In this document: positions 16,803 to 26,324 of the stretch, piece by piece
Position numbering within the stretch: position 1 is the first letter of the stretch
Layout of the letters: each line of letters starts with the position of its first letter
Assembly (NCBI GenBank): GCA_020057505.1
Contig: JAGVFQ010000023.1
Location: 1 to 32,706, forward strand
Origin: Patescibacteria group bacterium
GTDB lineage: Bacteria; Patescibacteriota; Patescibacteriia; JAGVFQ01
DNA length: 32,706 bases
Reading direction: 5' to 3'
Notes under the pieces: model-generated
What the model was told of the DNA's origin: nothing
The model's input: only the letters and a program-made list of their open reading frames with translations
The model's database searches: none
Program-made: the position numbers and the translations under genes

Positions 16803-19721
16803 ATGTCGCAATATTCACATCTCCAATCGCCCAAACAATGGAGAAATAAAAATCAAGAAAGAAAACCCGCGAGGCTTTATTTAATGAAATTATTTGATAA
16901 AATTTTGCCTTCCAAGTCTCCGGAAAAAAGAAAATCGCATAGGATTAAAAAATTAATTTGGTCCGCTTTTATTATTCTCTTTGTTTCAGGACTTCTTGGC
17001 GGCGTGGCGCTTACCGGCGCCTTTATTTGGTTTGGCCGCAATCTGCCGGATCCGAACAAAATTATCGAAAGAGCAGTGCCTGAGAGCACAAAAATTTATG
17101 ATCGCTCGGGCGAAACTATTATTTATGAAATCCATGGCGATAAAAAAAGAACTCTCGTAAATCTTGAAGATATTACTAATTACGCCAAATGGGCGACCAT
17201 TACTTCCGAAGACAAAGATTTTTATAAACACAGCGGCTTTAATCTGAAAGGAATTCTTCGCGCGATTATTATGGATGTCCTGCAGGGCAGCAAATCCCAG
17301 GGCGGCTCGACCATCACCCAGCAATTGATCAAGAATTCAATTCTTAGCAATGAAAAAAGTTATATTAGAAAAATCAAAGAATTGATTCTCTCTTATCGCA
17401 TTGAGAAGAAATTTTCCAAGGACGAAATTTTAAAAATGTATTTCAATGAAATCCCTTATGGTTCGGTAATCTACGGCATTGAATCGGCCTCCGAGACTTT
17501 CTTTGGCAAAAGCGCTAAAAATCTGACACTCGCCGAATCAGCCACGCTCGCGGTCATTCCTCGCGCCACGACTTTCTATTCGCCTTATGGCACCCATACG
17601 GACGAACTTTTTGCCCGCGAAAAAACTCTCTTGGACCAGATGGCTGAAGCCGGCTATATCACAAAAGACGAAGCTGAAGCGGCTAAGCAAGAAAAAGTCT
17701 CTTTCCGGCTGCAGGATCAGAATATTATCGCCCCGCACTTTGTCATGTACGTGAAAGACTTGCTCGCCCAGGAATACGGCGACAAAGTAGTGGAAGAAGG
17801 CGGACTCAAAGTCTATACCACGCTTGATCTCTACAAACAAAAAATCGCCGAAGAGGCGATCGCTAATCGAGTCGAGGCGAATAAAAAATACAATGCCTAT
17901 AATACAGCGCTTATCTCACTCGATCCGAAAACCGGAGAAATTCTGGCCATGGTCGGATCCAAAGATTATTTTGGCGAATCCGAACCCGAGGGCTGCAATC
18001 CCGGCCTGAATTGCAAATTCGAACCGAATGTGAATGTCACGCTCCGGCCGCGCCAGCCCGGATCTTCTTTCAAGCCGATAGTCTACGCCACGGCTTTCAA
18101 AAAAGGCTACACGCCGGATACTATTCTCTATGATGTGGATACGGTTTTCAAAACCGACACTATGGATTACGAACCGCACAACTACAATGGCAAGGAATAC
18201 GGACCAATCACAATGCGTAACGCTCTCGCCGGCTCTCTTAATATTCCCGCGGTAAAAACTATTTATCTCGCCGGCGTTGATAAGGTATTGGATTTGGCCG
18301 ATGAATTGGGCTATACAACTTTAAAAGATCGCTCCCGCTTTGGCCTGTCGCTCGTATTGGGCGGCGGCGAAGTAAAACTTTTGGAGCATGCCGAGGCGTT
18401 TAGCTCTTTTGCTCGCGAAGGAGAACAACACGAAACCACGGCCATTTTGAAAGTATTGGACAAGAACGGCAAAATTTTGGAAGAGCACCACGATACTTCG
18501 AAAAAAATCTTTGACGCGGAAATCGCCCGGCAAATTAATAGCATTATATCGGATAACGCCGCGAGGTCATTTATCTTTGGCGAGAAAAATTATCTCACCT
18601 TGGGCGATCGCCCCGTCGCGGCAAAAACCGGCACCACGAATGACAATCATGACGCCTGGGCGATGGGCTTTACGCCATCAATCGTCGCTGGCGTCTGGGT
18701 AGGTAACAATGACAACACGGCGATGAAAGCCGGAGCCGACGGCTCAGTGGTCGCCGCGCCTATCTGGCATGAATACATGGATCGCGTTCTCGGCAAAACG
18801 CCCATCGAACAATTCAACGCGCCAAAACCCCTGCAAACGGACAAGCCGATTCTCACGGGCAAAATCGCGGACGAGGTGACGGTAAAAATCGATCGCGCCT
18901 CGGGCAAACTCGCTACCGATCTCACACCGCCGAGCTTTGTCGTTGAAAAATCTTATCGCCAATTGCATGATATTTTGTATTACGTAGAAAAGGACAATCC
19001 GCAAGGTCCCGCGCCCGAACATCCGGAAGACGATCCGCAATATGCCAACTGGGAAGTCGGCGTGCGAAAATGGGCGGAAAAACAAGGAACGCTCACGACC
19101 GAATTGCCGCCGACCGAATACGATGATGTGCACATTCTTGCCAACCAACCGACCATTAACATTATCTCACCCATGAACAACGCCACCGTGAGCGAACCCA
19201 ATATGGAAATCCGCGTTAATGCCGGCGCGCCGCGCGGCATGAGCCGAGTGGAATATTATATTGATGGACAATTAATTGGCTCATCGCGCTTAAGCCCATT
19301 TAATTTATCTTACTTTTTTAGCGGTTTTGACAATGGCTTCCATACTTTGAAAGCTATTGCCCTTGATGACATCGATAACTTCCAATCAACACAAATTGAT
19401 CTTAATCTACTTTTGAAGCAAACCGGCGTTTCCACTCAATGGCTGAATCCGCAAAATAACTCTTCGTTTTATATTTCCAATTTTCCCCTTCTCCTCTCAC
19501 TCTCTGTAATCAATCCGGAGAATATCGAGCGCTTGGATTTTTATTACGCGACTGGCAACGAGATTCACCTGATTAGCTCGGTATATAGCCCCAAAGAGAC
19601 CGCAATCAACCTGGGCTGGCCGAATGCGCCTCTAGCCGGCCAATACCGACTCTATGCCGAGATCATCGACAAGAGCGGCAATCTTCAAAAAAGCCGCGAA
19701 ATTATTTTGGCTATTTTATAA
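16803..19721 (+). CDS. Penicillin-binding protein 1A (bifunctional transglycosylase/transpeptidase) with C-terminal Ig-like domain
   Basis: GT51 motifs (TSEDKDFYKHSGFNLKGILRA, GGSTITQQLIKN), transpeptidase SSFK and KTGTTND, and C-terminal Ig-like stretch (INIISPMNNATVSEPNMEIRV...). Confidence 0.94.
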   Translation: MSQYSHLQSPKQWRNKNQERKPARLYLMKLFDKILPSKSPEKRKSHRIKKLIWSAFIILFVSGLLGGVALTGAFIWFGRNLPDPNKIIERAVPESTKIYDRSGETIIYEIHGDKKRTLVNLEDITNYAKWATITSEDKDFYKHSGFNLKGILRAIIMDVLQGSKSQGGSTITQQLIKNSILSNEKSYIRKIKELILSYRIEKKFSKDEILKMYFNEIPYGSVIYGIESASETFFGKSAKNLTLAESATLAVIPRATTFYSPYGTHTDELFAREKTLLDQMAEAGYITKDEAEAAKQEKVSFRLQDQNIIAPHFVMYVKDLLAQEYGDKVVEEGGLKVYTTLDLYKQKIAEEAIANRVEANKKYNAYNTALISLDPKTGEILAMVGSKDYFGESEPEGCNPGLNCKFEPNVNVTLRPRQPGSSFKPIVYATAFKKGYTPDTILYDVDTVFKTDTMDYEPHNYNGKEYGPITMRNALAGSLNIPAVKTIYLAGVDKVLDLADELGYTTLKDRSRFGLSLVLGGGEVKLLEHAEAFSSFAREGEQHETTAILKVLDKNGKILEEHHDTSKKIFDAEIARQINSIISDNAARSFIFGEKNYLTLGDRPVAAKTGTTNDNHDAWAMGFTPSIVAGVWVGNNDNTAMKAGADGSVVAAPIWHEYMDRVLGKTPIEQFNAPKPLQTDKPILTGKIADEVTVKIDRASGKLATDLTPPSFVVEKSYRQLHDILYYVEKDNPQGPAPEHPEDDPQYANWEVGVRKWAEKQGTLTTELPPTEYDDVHILANQPTINIISPMNNATVSEPNMEIRVNAGAPRGMSRVEYYIDGQLIGSSRLSPFNLSYFFSGFDNGFHTLKAIALDDIDNFQSTQIDLNLLLKQTGVSTQWLNPQNNSSFYISNFPLLLSLSVINPENIERLDFYYATGNEIHLISSVYSPKETAINLGWPNAPLAGQYRLYAEIIDKSGNLQKSREIILAIL

Positions 19722-19825
19722 TCAGTTGAATCGGAAGACTGAATTGTCTTCGCTAACGCATCGATTAAGCCGACAATGTAACAAAAAACACTAATTTTTG
19801 TATTAATATAAAGAAAAACATAGCT

Positions 19826-20335
19826 ATGGCAAAAGGAGATAAAGACGCACAATTTCTAAAAAATTACCAAAACTATAAAAATAAAATTTTAAACTATTTT
19901 TGGTATCGAGTTAATTTTGACCGCGACTTGGCCGAAGATCTGACTTCAGAGATATTTCTTAAGGCTTACGATAAATATAATCAATATGATCCCAGTCGAC
20001 CATTTCAAAGTTGGATTTTCGCAATCGCTCACAACCATTTGGTGAATTTCTATAGATCAAGCAATCGCACCATACCCTTAGACGAAGCGATAGAAATTAT
20101 AAAAGCTGATGATGTAAGCCTTGAAGATCAATTCGATATCAAAAGAATTATCAATGAAATCGCCAATCTGCCGGATTATCAAAAAGAAATTTTGACGCTA
20201 CGCTATATAAACGAACTTAGCCATGGTGAAATCGCGGAAATTATGGAAAGAGACGAAACCACTATCCGTGTCGCCATTCATCGAGCGTTAAAAATGATTA
20301 AAGATAAAATAACTCCGCCCGGCGGGACGGAATAA
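19826..20335 (+). CDS. ECF-type RNA polymerase sigma-70 factor
   Basis: Region 2 (LAEDLTSEIFLKAYDKYNQYDPSRPFQSWIFAIAHNHLVNFYRS) and region 4 (LPDYQKEILTLRYINELSHGEIAEIMERDETTIRVAIHRALKMIK). Confidence 0.93.
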   Translation: MAKGDKDAQFLKNYQNYKNKILNYFWYRVNFDRDLAEDLTSEIFLKAYDKYNQYDPSRPFQSWIFAIAHNHLVNFYRSSNRTIPLDEAIEIIKADDVSLEDQFDIKRIINEIANLPDYQKEILTLRYINELSHGEIAEIMERDETTIRVAIHRALKMIKDKITPPGGTE

Positions 20336-20339
20336 AAAT

Positions 20340-21581
20340 ATGGAATTTGAAGATTTGGAAAAAAAATTAAATCGCTTGCCTCGCGCCAGCCAAAGCCGGC
20401 CAGCTGATTTGAAATTTCGCTTTAAATTATTCAGCTTAAAATTAAGACGGCAACTCGGATATTGGCGCTCGTTTTTCAATTTAAAATTTTTGCCTATGAA
20501 ATTGGTTATTGTCGCGATTGCTCTAATCTTCTTCTTTACTGGCACGGCCAGCTACGCTTATTTCTCGTCAAATGTCACTTACGGCAAAACTCTTTATTCG
20601 TTAAAGAAAACAATGGAGGAAATTAAGCTCTCACAAGCCAAAACTCCTCTGGATCAAGTTGTTGTTTACACCGATCTCGCCGGAAGGCGCCTAGTCGAAG
20701 CCAAAACATTAATGGCAAAACAAAATCAAATCTCACGCTCTTTTATTCCAGCGGCTCAGGCTGCGGATAGGGAAATTGCGAATTCCAACGATCCTCTTTC
20801 AATCACTATCAATGAAATGATTAATAACACGAATAAAGCAATTAAGGTGAGCGAAAAAATAACTGATACCGCCTCCGCCGAAAAGGCCTTAGCGATGATT
20901 GACCAGTCGGAGAACAATCAAAATGAAGGACTGAAAAGCATTGCGGAAGCTATCGGCCCCTCGGCCGAGGCCGCTCCGGTGGTTGCCCAAGCTCTTGATG
21001 AAACAACGGCCAATAACGTAAAAATAAAAAACAATTTAGATCAAGCTAAAATTAAAATCCAGAATAAAGAAAAAGTGATCAGCCTGCGAATCAAAACTCG
21101 CGGAGAAGAAGATAATGATAAAGAAAAAAAAATGGAAGAAGAGGAAAAATCCGGCAAAACTGAACAAATTAAAACAGATTTGAATAATAACCTCGGTGAA
21201 GTGAAAACTAAAATCGCGACTATCAAGGCCGAATTGAATCAAGCCGGCGTGCCTGCCCTGAAAACCGAAAAATTATTCGGCCGCCTTAATGAAAAATTAA
21301 GCCAAGCTAAAGCGGCTTTGGCGAATAATAATCTTCGCCAAGCAAACGGACTGATCCAATCTCTCAAGTCTCTGACTAACAACGCCAAACATTTTTTGAA
21401 ACAAAAAGAAAAAGATATTCTCGAAAAATCCGAAGCAAAAGTTGAAGACGAAAATAAAATTGGAGCAGAATCTGAACAAATAGAAAAATCATCGGACGAT
21501 GATTGGGAAAATCAAGAAAGATTAATTACACCGACGGACAGAGAACAAAGAGAAGGAAACTGGGAAATTAATTACCGATAA
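20340..21581 (+). CDS. DUF5667-type single-TM protein with extracytoplasmic coiled-coil; candidate anti-sigma partner
   Basis: N-terminal ~60 aa cytoplasmic segment, TM (KLVIVAIALIFFFTGTASYAYF), then SNVTYGKTLYSLKKTMEEIKLSQAKTPLDQVVVYTDLAGRRLVEAKTL. It starts 4 nt after the sigma stop. Confidence 0.7.
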   Translation: MEFEDLEKKLNRLPRASQSRPADLKFRFKLFSLKLRRQLGYWRSFFNLKFLPMKLVIVAIALIFFFTGTASYAYFSSNVTYGKTLYSLKKTMEEIKLSQAKTPLDQVVVYTDLAGRRLVEAKTLMAKQNQISRSFIPAAQAADREIANSNDPLSITINEMINNTNKAIKVSEKITDTASAEKALAMIDQSENNQNEGLKSIAEAIGPSAEAAPVVAQALDETTANNVKIKNNLDQAKIKIQNKEKVISLRIKTRGEEDNDKEKKMEEEEKSGKTEQIKTDLNNNLGEVKTKIATIKAELNQAGVPALKTEKLFGRLNEKLSQAKAALANNNLRQANGLIQSLKSLTNNAKHFLKQKEKDILEKSEAKVEDENKIGAESEQIEKSSDDDWENQERLITPTDREQREGNWEINYR

Positions 21582-21621
21582 AATAAAAATGCTAATAAAA
21601 AATAGTGGAATTTTTTTCACC

Positions 21622-21647
21622 AAAAATCGCCCTACCGGGCGATTTTT
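21622..21647. terminator. Bidirectional intrinsic terminator between convergent genes
   Basis: AAAAATCGCCC-TACC-GGGCGATTTTT, an 11-bp perfect stem. Confidence 0.85.
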
Positions 21648-21667
21648 AAATTCTTTTGAACAACGTC

Positions 21668-22234
21668 TCAATATAATAAGCTGTTGTCCTTCAACTCTTT
21701 CCGCCTCGCTCGATAATCCGGCAAAGCGGAAGCGACCAAACGCCAAAATTTCTTTGAATGATTAAATTCCCCGAGATGCGCTAGCTCATGCACTACCACA
21801 TAATCAACGACCTCTAGTGAGAGAAAAATCAACTTAAAATTAAAATTCAAATTCCCCTTTCGCGAACAGCTGCCCCAGCGTGATTTATTATTTTTGATGG
21901 CAATTTTCTTGAAAGAAAAATTTAAAATTTTATTATAATAATCAACTCTTTCTTGAATTAATTTCAAAACTTGAGTTTTTTGTTTCAAAAAATCTTCCCG
22001 GCTAATTTTCTGAACCGGCCTAACGCCGAGATTTTTGAAAAATTCAATCTTCTTTAAAATCCAATCGGCTTTCTCGCGAATAAATTTCTCGACAAAAAAC
22101 TCGCTCGCGCCTCGCGGCATGGTGGCGATGAGACTCCCATCGCGATAGATAGCCAACCGCAGATATCTCGCCAGCCGGCTTTTTCTAACGCTATATTTTA
22201 TTTCTTGATTTTTCAGTTTGATTTGTTTTTGCAT
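21668..22234 (-). CDS. YgjP-like (DUF45/M48-type) zinc metallopeptidase
   Basis: SRWGSCSRKGNLNFNFKLIFLSLEVVDYVVVHELAHLGEFNHSKKFWRLV. It ends in TGA. Confidence 0.9.
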   Translation of the reverse strand: MQKQIKLKNQEIKYSVRKSRLARYLRLAIYRDGSLIATMPRGASEFFVEKFIREKADWILKKIEFFKNLGVRPVQKISREDFLKQKTQVLKLIQERVDYYNKILNFSFKKIAIKNNKSRWGSCSRKGNLNFNFKLIFLSLEVVDYVVVHELAHLGEFNHSKKFWRLVASALPDYRARRKELKDNSLLY

Positions 22235-22258
22235 CGGCTTTAATTTTATATTTTGACT

Positions 22259-24454
22259 TTATAAAAATAATCTGGCCAGCCTTATTTCGTTATAACTATA
22301 TTCCTCTCCCAGTATTTCCCGCACTGGCGAGAGCAAGATTCCGCCGCTCTCGCGAAAGGCCGCTTGAATTTTATCAAATCGCTCCGACAGCGGCTTTAGA
22401 TGATCCAATCTCAAGTCCTTGCCCGCCTGCTTTAAATTTTCCAAATGGGAAATCACCGTGCCGGGAGCCAAATTTCGAGCCAAGGCAATCTGCTCAATAG
22501 TGAGGCCGGCCTGCAACAATTGCATTGTTTCATCATAAGTAGAGCCTAGCCTCCCGGCCGATCGCACGGCCCCCGAGCGGCGGATGCGGGCAAAGTTCGG
22601 CCGCTCCGCAAGATTATGGTTTTTAGCATAGCTAGTGATAACCGACATGAAGGCCTGGCCAAATCTTTGCAGTTTTTCTTTGCCCACGCCATTGATACGC
22701 AGGAAATTCTCAGGGCTTTGCGGCAGATAATAAGCCATCTGTTCCAGCGAGACGTCGCTAAAAATTACAAATGGCGGCACGCCGGCTTCTTGGGCAAGCT
22801 GCTTCCGCAGTGATCTGAGTTCAATAAAAAGTTCTGGCTCATATTCCACACTGCCAAAGGGTTCGCTCTCTTCCGATATTAATTCGGCTTTTCGCGGCCT
22901 CGTTAGGACGATCTTTTGCCGTTCCAATAAAAATTTCCTGCCCGCCTCGGTCAATCTGATAATCGGATATTCATCGCCGATTTTCACGAGCAAGCCTTTA
23001 GTAATGAGCAAACTGATAAAATATTTTATCTCATCGTCGTCGTATTCAGCCATGATACCAAAAACCGAGAGCCGATCATGCCCGAATTCAATTATTCTTC
23101 TTGCGGCTTTGCCTTGCAAAACTCCGGCTAAATGCTTGGCACCAAATCTCTCGCCGGTGCGGATAATAGCGGAAAGTATCTTTTGGGCGACGACAGTGGC
23201 GTCAAATTCTTCTTTGGGCGCGAGGCAATTGTCACAACCACGGCAATTATTCTTTCCGTCATGATTTTCATTAGTTGCCATCTCCCTCTCAGCATCGGGA
23301 AAAGCGGGAATGTTATTTTCGCCAAAATAGCGGAGTAAGTATTCCCGCCGGCAAGTTTTGAGCTCCGAATATTTGATAACTTGATTAAGTTTTTCTTTGG
23401 CCTTGGCGCATTCATCCGCGTCCTCTATTTCGTCGATAAAATAACCATGTTTGTGAATATCGCCGTAAGAAAAAAACAAAACGCATTCACTAGGCAAACC
23501 ATCGCGTCCGGCACGCCCAGTCTCTTGATAATAACCTTCGATTGACTTGGGCAAACTATAGTGGATGACGAGCCGCACGTCCGGCTTGTCGATGCCCATG
23601 CCAAAAGCAATGGTGGCGACGATAATCTGCGCTTCATCGCGGACAAATTTTTCTTGATTCAATCGCCGCAAATTATTATCCAACCCGGCGTGATAGGCGA
23701 ACGCCCGATAGCCCTCCTCGGAGAGATCGGCGGCCAAGTTCTCGGTTTCTTTTCTCGAAAAACAATAAATAATCGCCGACCGGTCTTTGTATTTTTTGAG
23801 CAGCTGAAGCAAGCTATAAAAAGCGTCTTTCTTGGGCTTCACGCTATAAATCAGATTGGGACGATTGAAACTGGAAATAAAAATTTTGGCATTTTTCAAA
23901 CTTAATTGTTCCACAATATCGCGCCGCACTCTTTCGGTAGCCGTGGCGGTAAGCGCAATAATCGACACCTTGGGCCAGTCGCGCCGGAGCATAATAAGAT
24001 TCCGATAATCCGGCCGAAAGTCGTGGCCCCATTCGGAAATGCAATGCGCCTCATCAACGGCGATCAAACTTATTTTTAGGGTTTTTAAAAAATTTTGAAA
24101 ATTAATCAAAGCCAGACGTTCCGGCGCTAGATATAAAATTTTTATTTTACCGGCCCGGACGAGATCTTCCACGCGGCCAATCTCCTTAGGCGAGAGTGAG
24201 CTATTAATAAATTCCGCCGCGATGCCATTAGCCTTGAGCCCGTCCACCTGATCTTTCATGAGAGCGATCAAGGGCGAGATAACCAAAGTGAGGCCAGGGA
24301 GCTTCATGGCCGGCAGTTCATAGCAAAGTGATTTGCCGCCGCCGGTGGGCATTAAAACCAATGAATCGTTTCCAAGAAGGACGTTATTAATAATCTCTTC
24401 TTGTAAAGGACGAAATTCATCATAGCCGAAATAATTTTTAAGCAGTTCAAGCAT
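22259..24454 (-). CDS. recQ: ATP-dependent DNA helicase RecQ
   Basis: FGYDEFRPLQEEIINNVLLGNDSLVLMPTGGGKSLCYELPA, DEAHCISEWGHDFRPDYR, GYYQETGRAGRDG, Zn cysteines CRGCDNC, HRDC and C-terminal HTH-like region. Confidence 0.95.
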   Translation of the reverse strand: MLELLKNYFGYDEFRPLQEEIINNVLLGNDSLVLMPTGGGKSLCYELPAMKLPGLTLVISPLIALMKDQVDGLKANGIAAEFINSSLSPKEIGRVEDLVRAGKIKILYLAPERLALINFQNFLKTLKISLIAVDEAHCISEWGHDFRPDYRNLIMLRRDWPKVSIIALTATATERVRRDIVEQLSLKNAKIFISSFNRPNLIYSVKPKKDAFYSLLQLLKKYKDRSAIIYCFSRKETENLAADLSEEGYRAFAYHAGLDNNLRRLNQEKFVRDEAQIIVATIAFGMGIDKPDVRLVIHYSLPKSIEGYYQETGRAGRDGLPSECVLFFSYGDIHKHGYFIDEIEDADECAKAKEKLNQVIKYSELKTCRREYLLRYFGENNIPAFPDAEREMATNENHDGKNNCRGCDNCLAPKEEFDATVVAQKILSAIIRTGERFGAKHLAGVLQGKAARRIIEFGHDRLSVFGIMAEYDDDEIKYFISLLITKGLLVKIGDEYPIIRLTEAGRKFLLERQKIVLTRPRKAELISEESEPFGSVEYEPELFIELRSLRKQLAQEAGVPPFVIFSDVSLEQMAYYLPQSPENFLRINGVGKEKLQRFGQAFMSVITSYAKNHNLAERPNFARIRRSGAVRSAGRLGSTYDETMQLLQAGLTIEQIALARNLAPGTVISHLENLKQAGKDLRLDHLKPLSERFDKIQAAFRESGGILLSPVREILGEEYSYNEIRLARLFL

Positions 24455-24496
24455 TTTATTTTTTATTAGCGTTTAATCTTAATCATTATAACAAAA

Positions 24497-24514
24497 ATCG
24501 CCCGAAGAGGCGAT
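24497..24514 (-). terminator. Intrinsic terminator downstream of the 65-aa gene
   Basis: On - strand: ATCGCC-tcttcg-GGCGAT followed by TTTTTGTT. Confidence 0.7.
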
Positions 24515-24550
24515 AAAAAAATTTTTTAATAAAAATAATCTTAGAAGAAA

Positions 24551-24575
24551 GGAGGAATACTTTTAATATTCCTCC
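24551..24575 (-). terminator. Hairpin immediately downstream of the 65-aa gene (terminator or 3'-UTR element)
   Basis: GGAGGAATA-cttttaa-TATTCCTCC, a 9-bp perfect stem. Confidence 0.55.
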
Positions 24576-24592
24576 AAGAAAGCGGGAAATGA

Positions 24593-24790
24593 CTAGCTCA
24601 TTTTGAATTGATTTTCCGGGATAGGACCCCCATGGATGATAGGGCCGCCCTCCATTTCACCGTCACATTTTGGACATTTTGGCGGAACTACGCCCAACAT
24701 CAAGAACTCCTCGTCTTGATAGGCAGTTAATATCCCGCCGCAATTCTTGTCCCTGCATTGCCATAAATAATTCGGCGTAGGAAAAAGCAT
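24593..24790 (-). CDS. Small putative zinc-ribbon protein (65 aa), unknown function
   Basis: Two Cys pairs (CRDKNC ... CPKC) and a GGAGG ribosome-binding site just upstream of ATG. Confidence 0.6.
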   Translation of the reverse strand: MLFPTPNYLWQCRDKNCGGILTAYQDEEFLMLGVVPPKCPKCDGEMEGGPIIHGGPIPENQFKMS

Positions 24791-24893
24791 GTCGCCCTCC
24801 TTTCCTTTTTTTGTTTGCCTTCTTCTAAAATTATTTTATAAAAGAACAACGCCTCCAATAACGTCCGAGCATATGCAATATCATGCTAGTAAT

Positions 24894-25520
24894 TTACTCT
24901 ACTCCTTTTATGTACGAAGGAGTAACCAATCCGCCTTTTGAAAAATTTACATTTTTAAACTCTTTGAGAATTTCTTCCAAAAGACTTCTTTTTTCAATCC
25001 ATCTTCGGCGTTCTTCTTCATCTCTTTTTGTCCATCGCTCTTTTTGTTCTCCGACCGCACTTTGGCCCAATTCCGCCTCCATCACTTGATACGGCAAAAC
25101 TTTAAGAGAAGAGAACAAAGAAACGGCTTTCAAAGCTTTCTTCTGATAATTATCTAATAATTTATAATCATCTATTTCCCCAAAATTGGTTTTATCGATA
25201 AATACTACATCATTAATATCGATTCCAATTTCATTTGCTGTTGTCCCTGAAATTAAATTCGTCAGTTCTTTGGCTCTACTGGCTAAATCTACGCCGGCCT
25301 TATCTTCCACTTCTTCCGATACTTCCGTGGTTGGCGTTTCTTTATGTTCATACGCTCCCCGTTTTAATTTTGCCAAAATTTTACTTTTAGCTTTCAAAAC
25401 AACTTGATCGAGCTTCTTAATCTCCTCTTCCCATCTTTTCACGTCTTCAGGATGGCTTTCTTTTGCTTGTTCGTACAAGTCTTTTGGTTTGGTTTCAAAA
25501 TTTTTTTCTTTTGAATCCAT
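24894..25520 (-). CDS. Hypothetical protein, charged/helical, no recognisable domain
   Basis: 208-aa ORF beginning MDSKEKNFETKPKDLYEQAK, rich in charged helical segments; no recognised family. Confidence 0.55.
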   Translation of the reverse strand: MDSKEKNFETKPKDLYEQAKESHPEDVKRWEEEIKKLDQVVLKAKSKILAKLKRGAYEHKETPTTEVSEEVEDKAGVDLASRAKELTNLISGTTANEIGIDINDVVFIDKTNFGEIDDYKLLDNYQKKALKAVSLFSSLKVLPYQVMEAELGQSAVGEQKERWTKRDEEERRRWIEKRSLLEEILKEFKNVNFSKGGLVTPSYIKGVE

Positions 25521-25615
25521 AAGTTTATTTAACTATAATTTTATTCCCCTTTTCAAGTTCTGCTTTAATCCTTGGTTTCACTATTTGATTATAGTGACGT
25601 AAATTTATCCATGTC

Positions 25616-26218
25616 CTAATTAACTGGAATTACTTTTGCCCCAGTGCTTACATCGTCACATTTATGTTCAAGGCGCAAAACAATTTCTTCTTTTTGTGAT
25701 AAGAGGTTTTTCTTGTATATATTAGTTTCATAGGTGCCACCACTGCCTGCGGGACCACAATCTTGCAATGTCACAGCATAGATCAGATTGTTGCCATCTT
25801 CTGACCAACTAAACTGATTCTCAATATTCGCATTGGTAGGAGCAGGAAGAATAGGGCCTATAAATTCTTTGATTTCGGTCCCATCAATATTGGCAACGAA
25901 AATCTGATGTGGCCACGCGGGCTTTTGCATATACGCGACTTTCTTACCGTTCGGAGATAGCGAAGCATATATCTCTTCTGGTAAACCAATAGCATTAGGA
26001 TTAGATTGAACAGCTACATGGAGACCACTAGCTTCTTTTATTCCGCCCTCTTTCACAAAATAAAAAAACCAATCATTCTTTTCGTGCTGGAAAAGACCTA
26101 AAGGTTTTGATAATTGTTCTAACGTTGTTTTTGGAGATGGCTTTGCACTAGCTTGAACAAGGAAATAAACATTGAATCCTACAGAAATAATGAGAAACGC
26201 GATTAGTAGTTTTTTCAT
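25616..26218 (-). CDS. Secreted/anchored protein with TolB-like (PD40) beta-propeller repeats
   Basis: N-terminal signal anchor (KKLLIAFLIISVGFNVYFLVQA) and blades ASLSPNGKKVAYMQ and NQFSWSEDGNNLIYAV. Confidence 0.6.
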   Translation of the reverse strand: MKKLLIAFLIISVGFNVYFLVQASAKPSPKTTLEQLSKPLGLFQHEKNDWFFYFVKEGGIKEASGLHVAVQSNPNAIGLPEEIYASLSPNGKKVAYMQKPAWPHQIFVANIDGTEIKEFIGPILPAPTNANIENQFSWSEDGNNLIYAVTLQDCGPAGSGGTYETNIYKKNLLSQKEEIVLRLEHKCDDVSTGAKVIPVN

Positions 26219-26324
26219 ATAGCTGTATGTTAGTGGATAAATTTATCTCACTTAACTGGTTTTTACGCGGAAACATTTCTCTTTTACTACCTAATTGTTT
26301 AAGAAAAGCGAAAACCACTTCAAC

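Noticed and set aside
21668-21670. Alternative code (TGA = Gly, as in Gracilibacteria/Absconditabacteria)
   Set aside because: The YgjP-like gene ends at TGA exactly where its homologous domain should end, and the other CDSs have no in-frame TGA, so code 11 fits.
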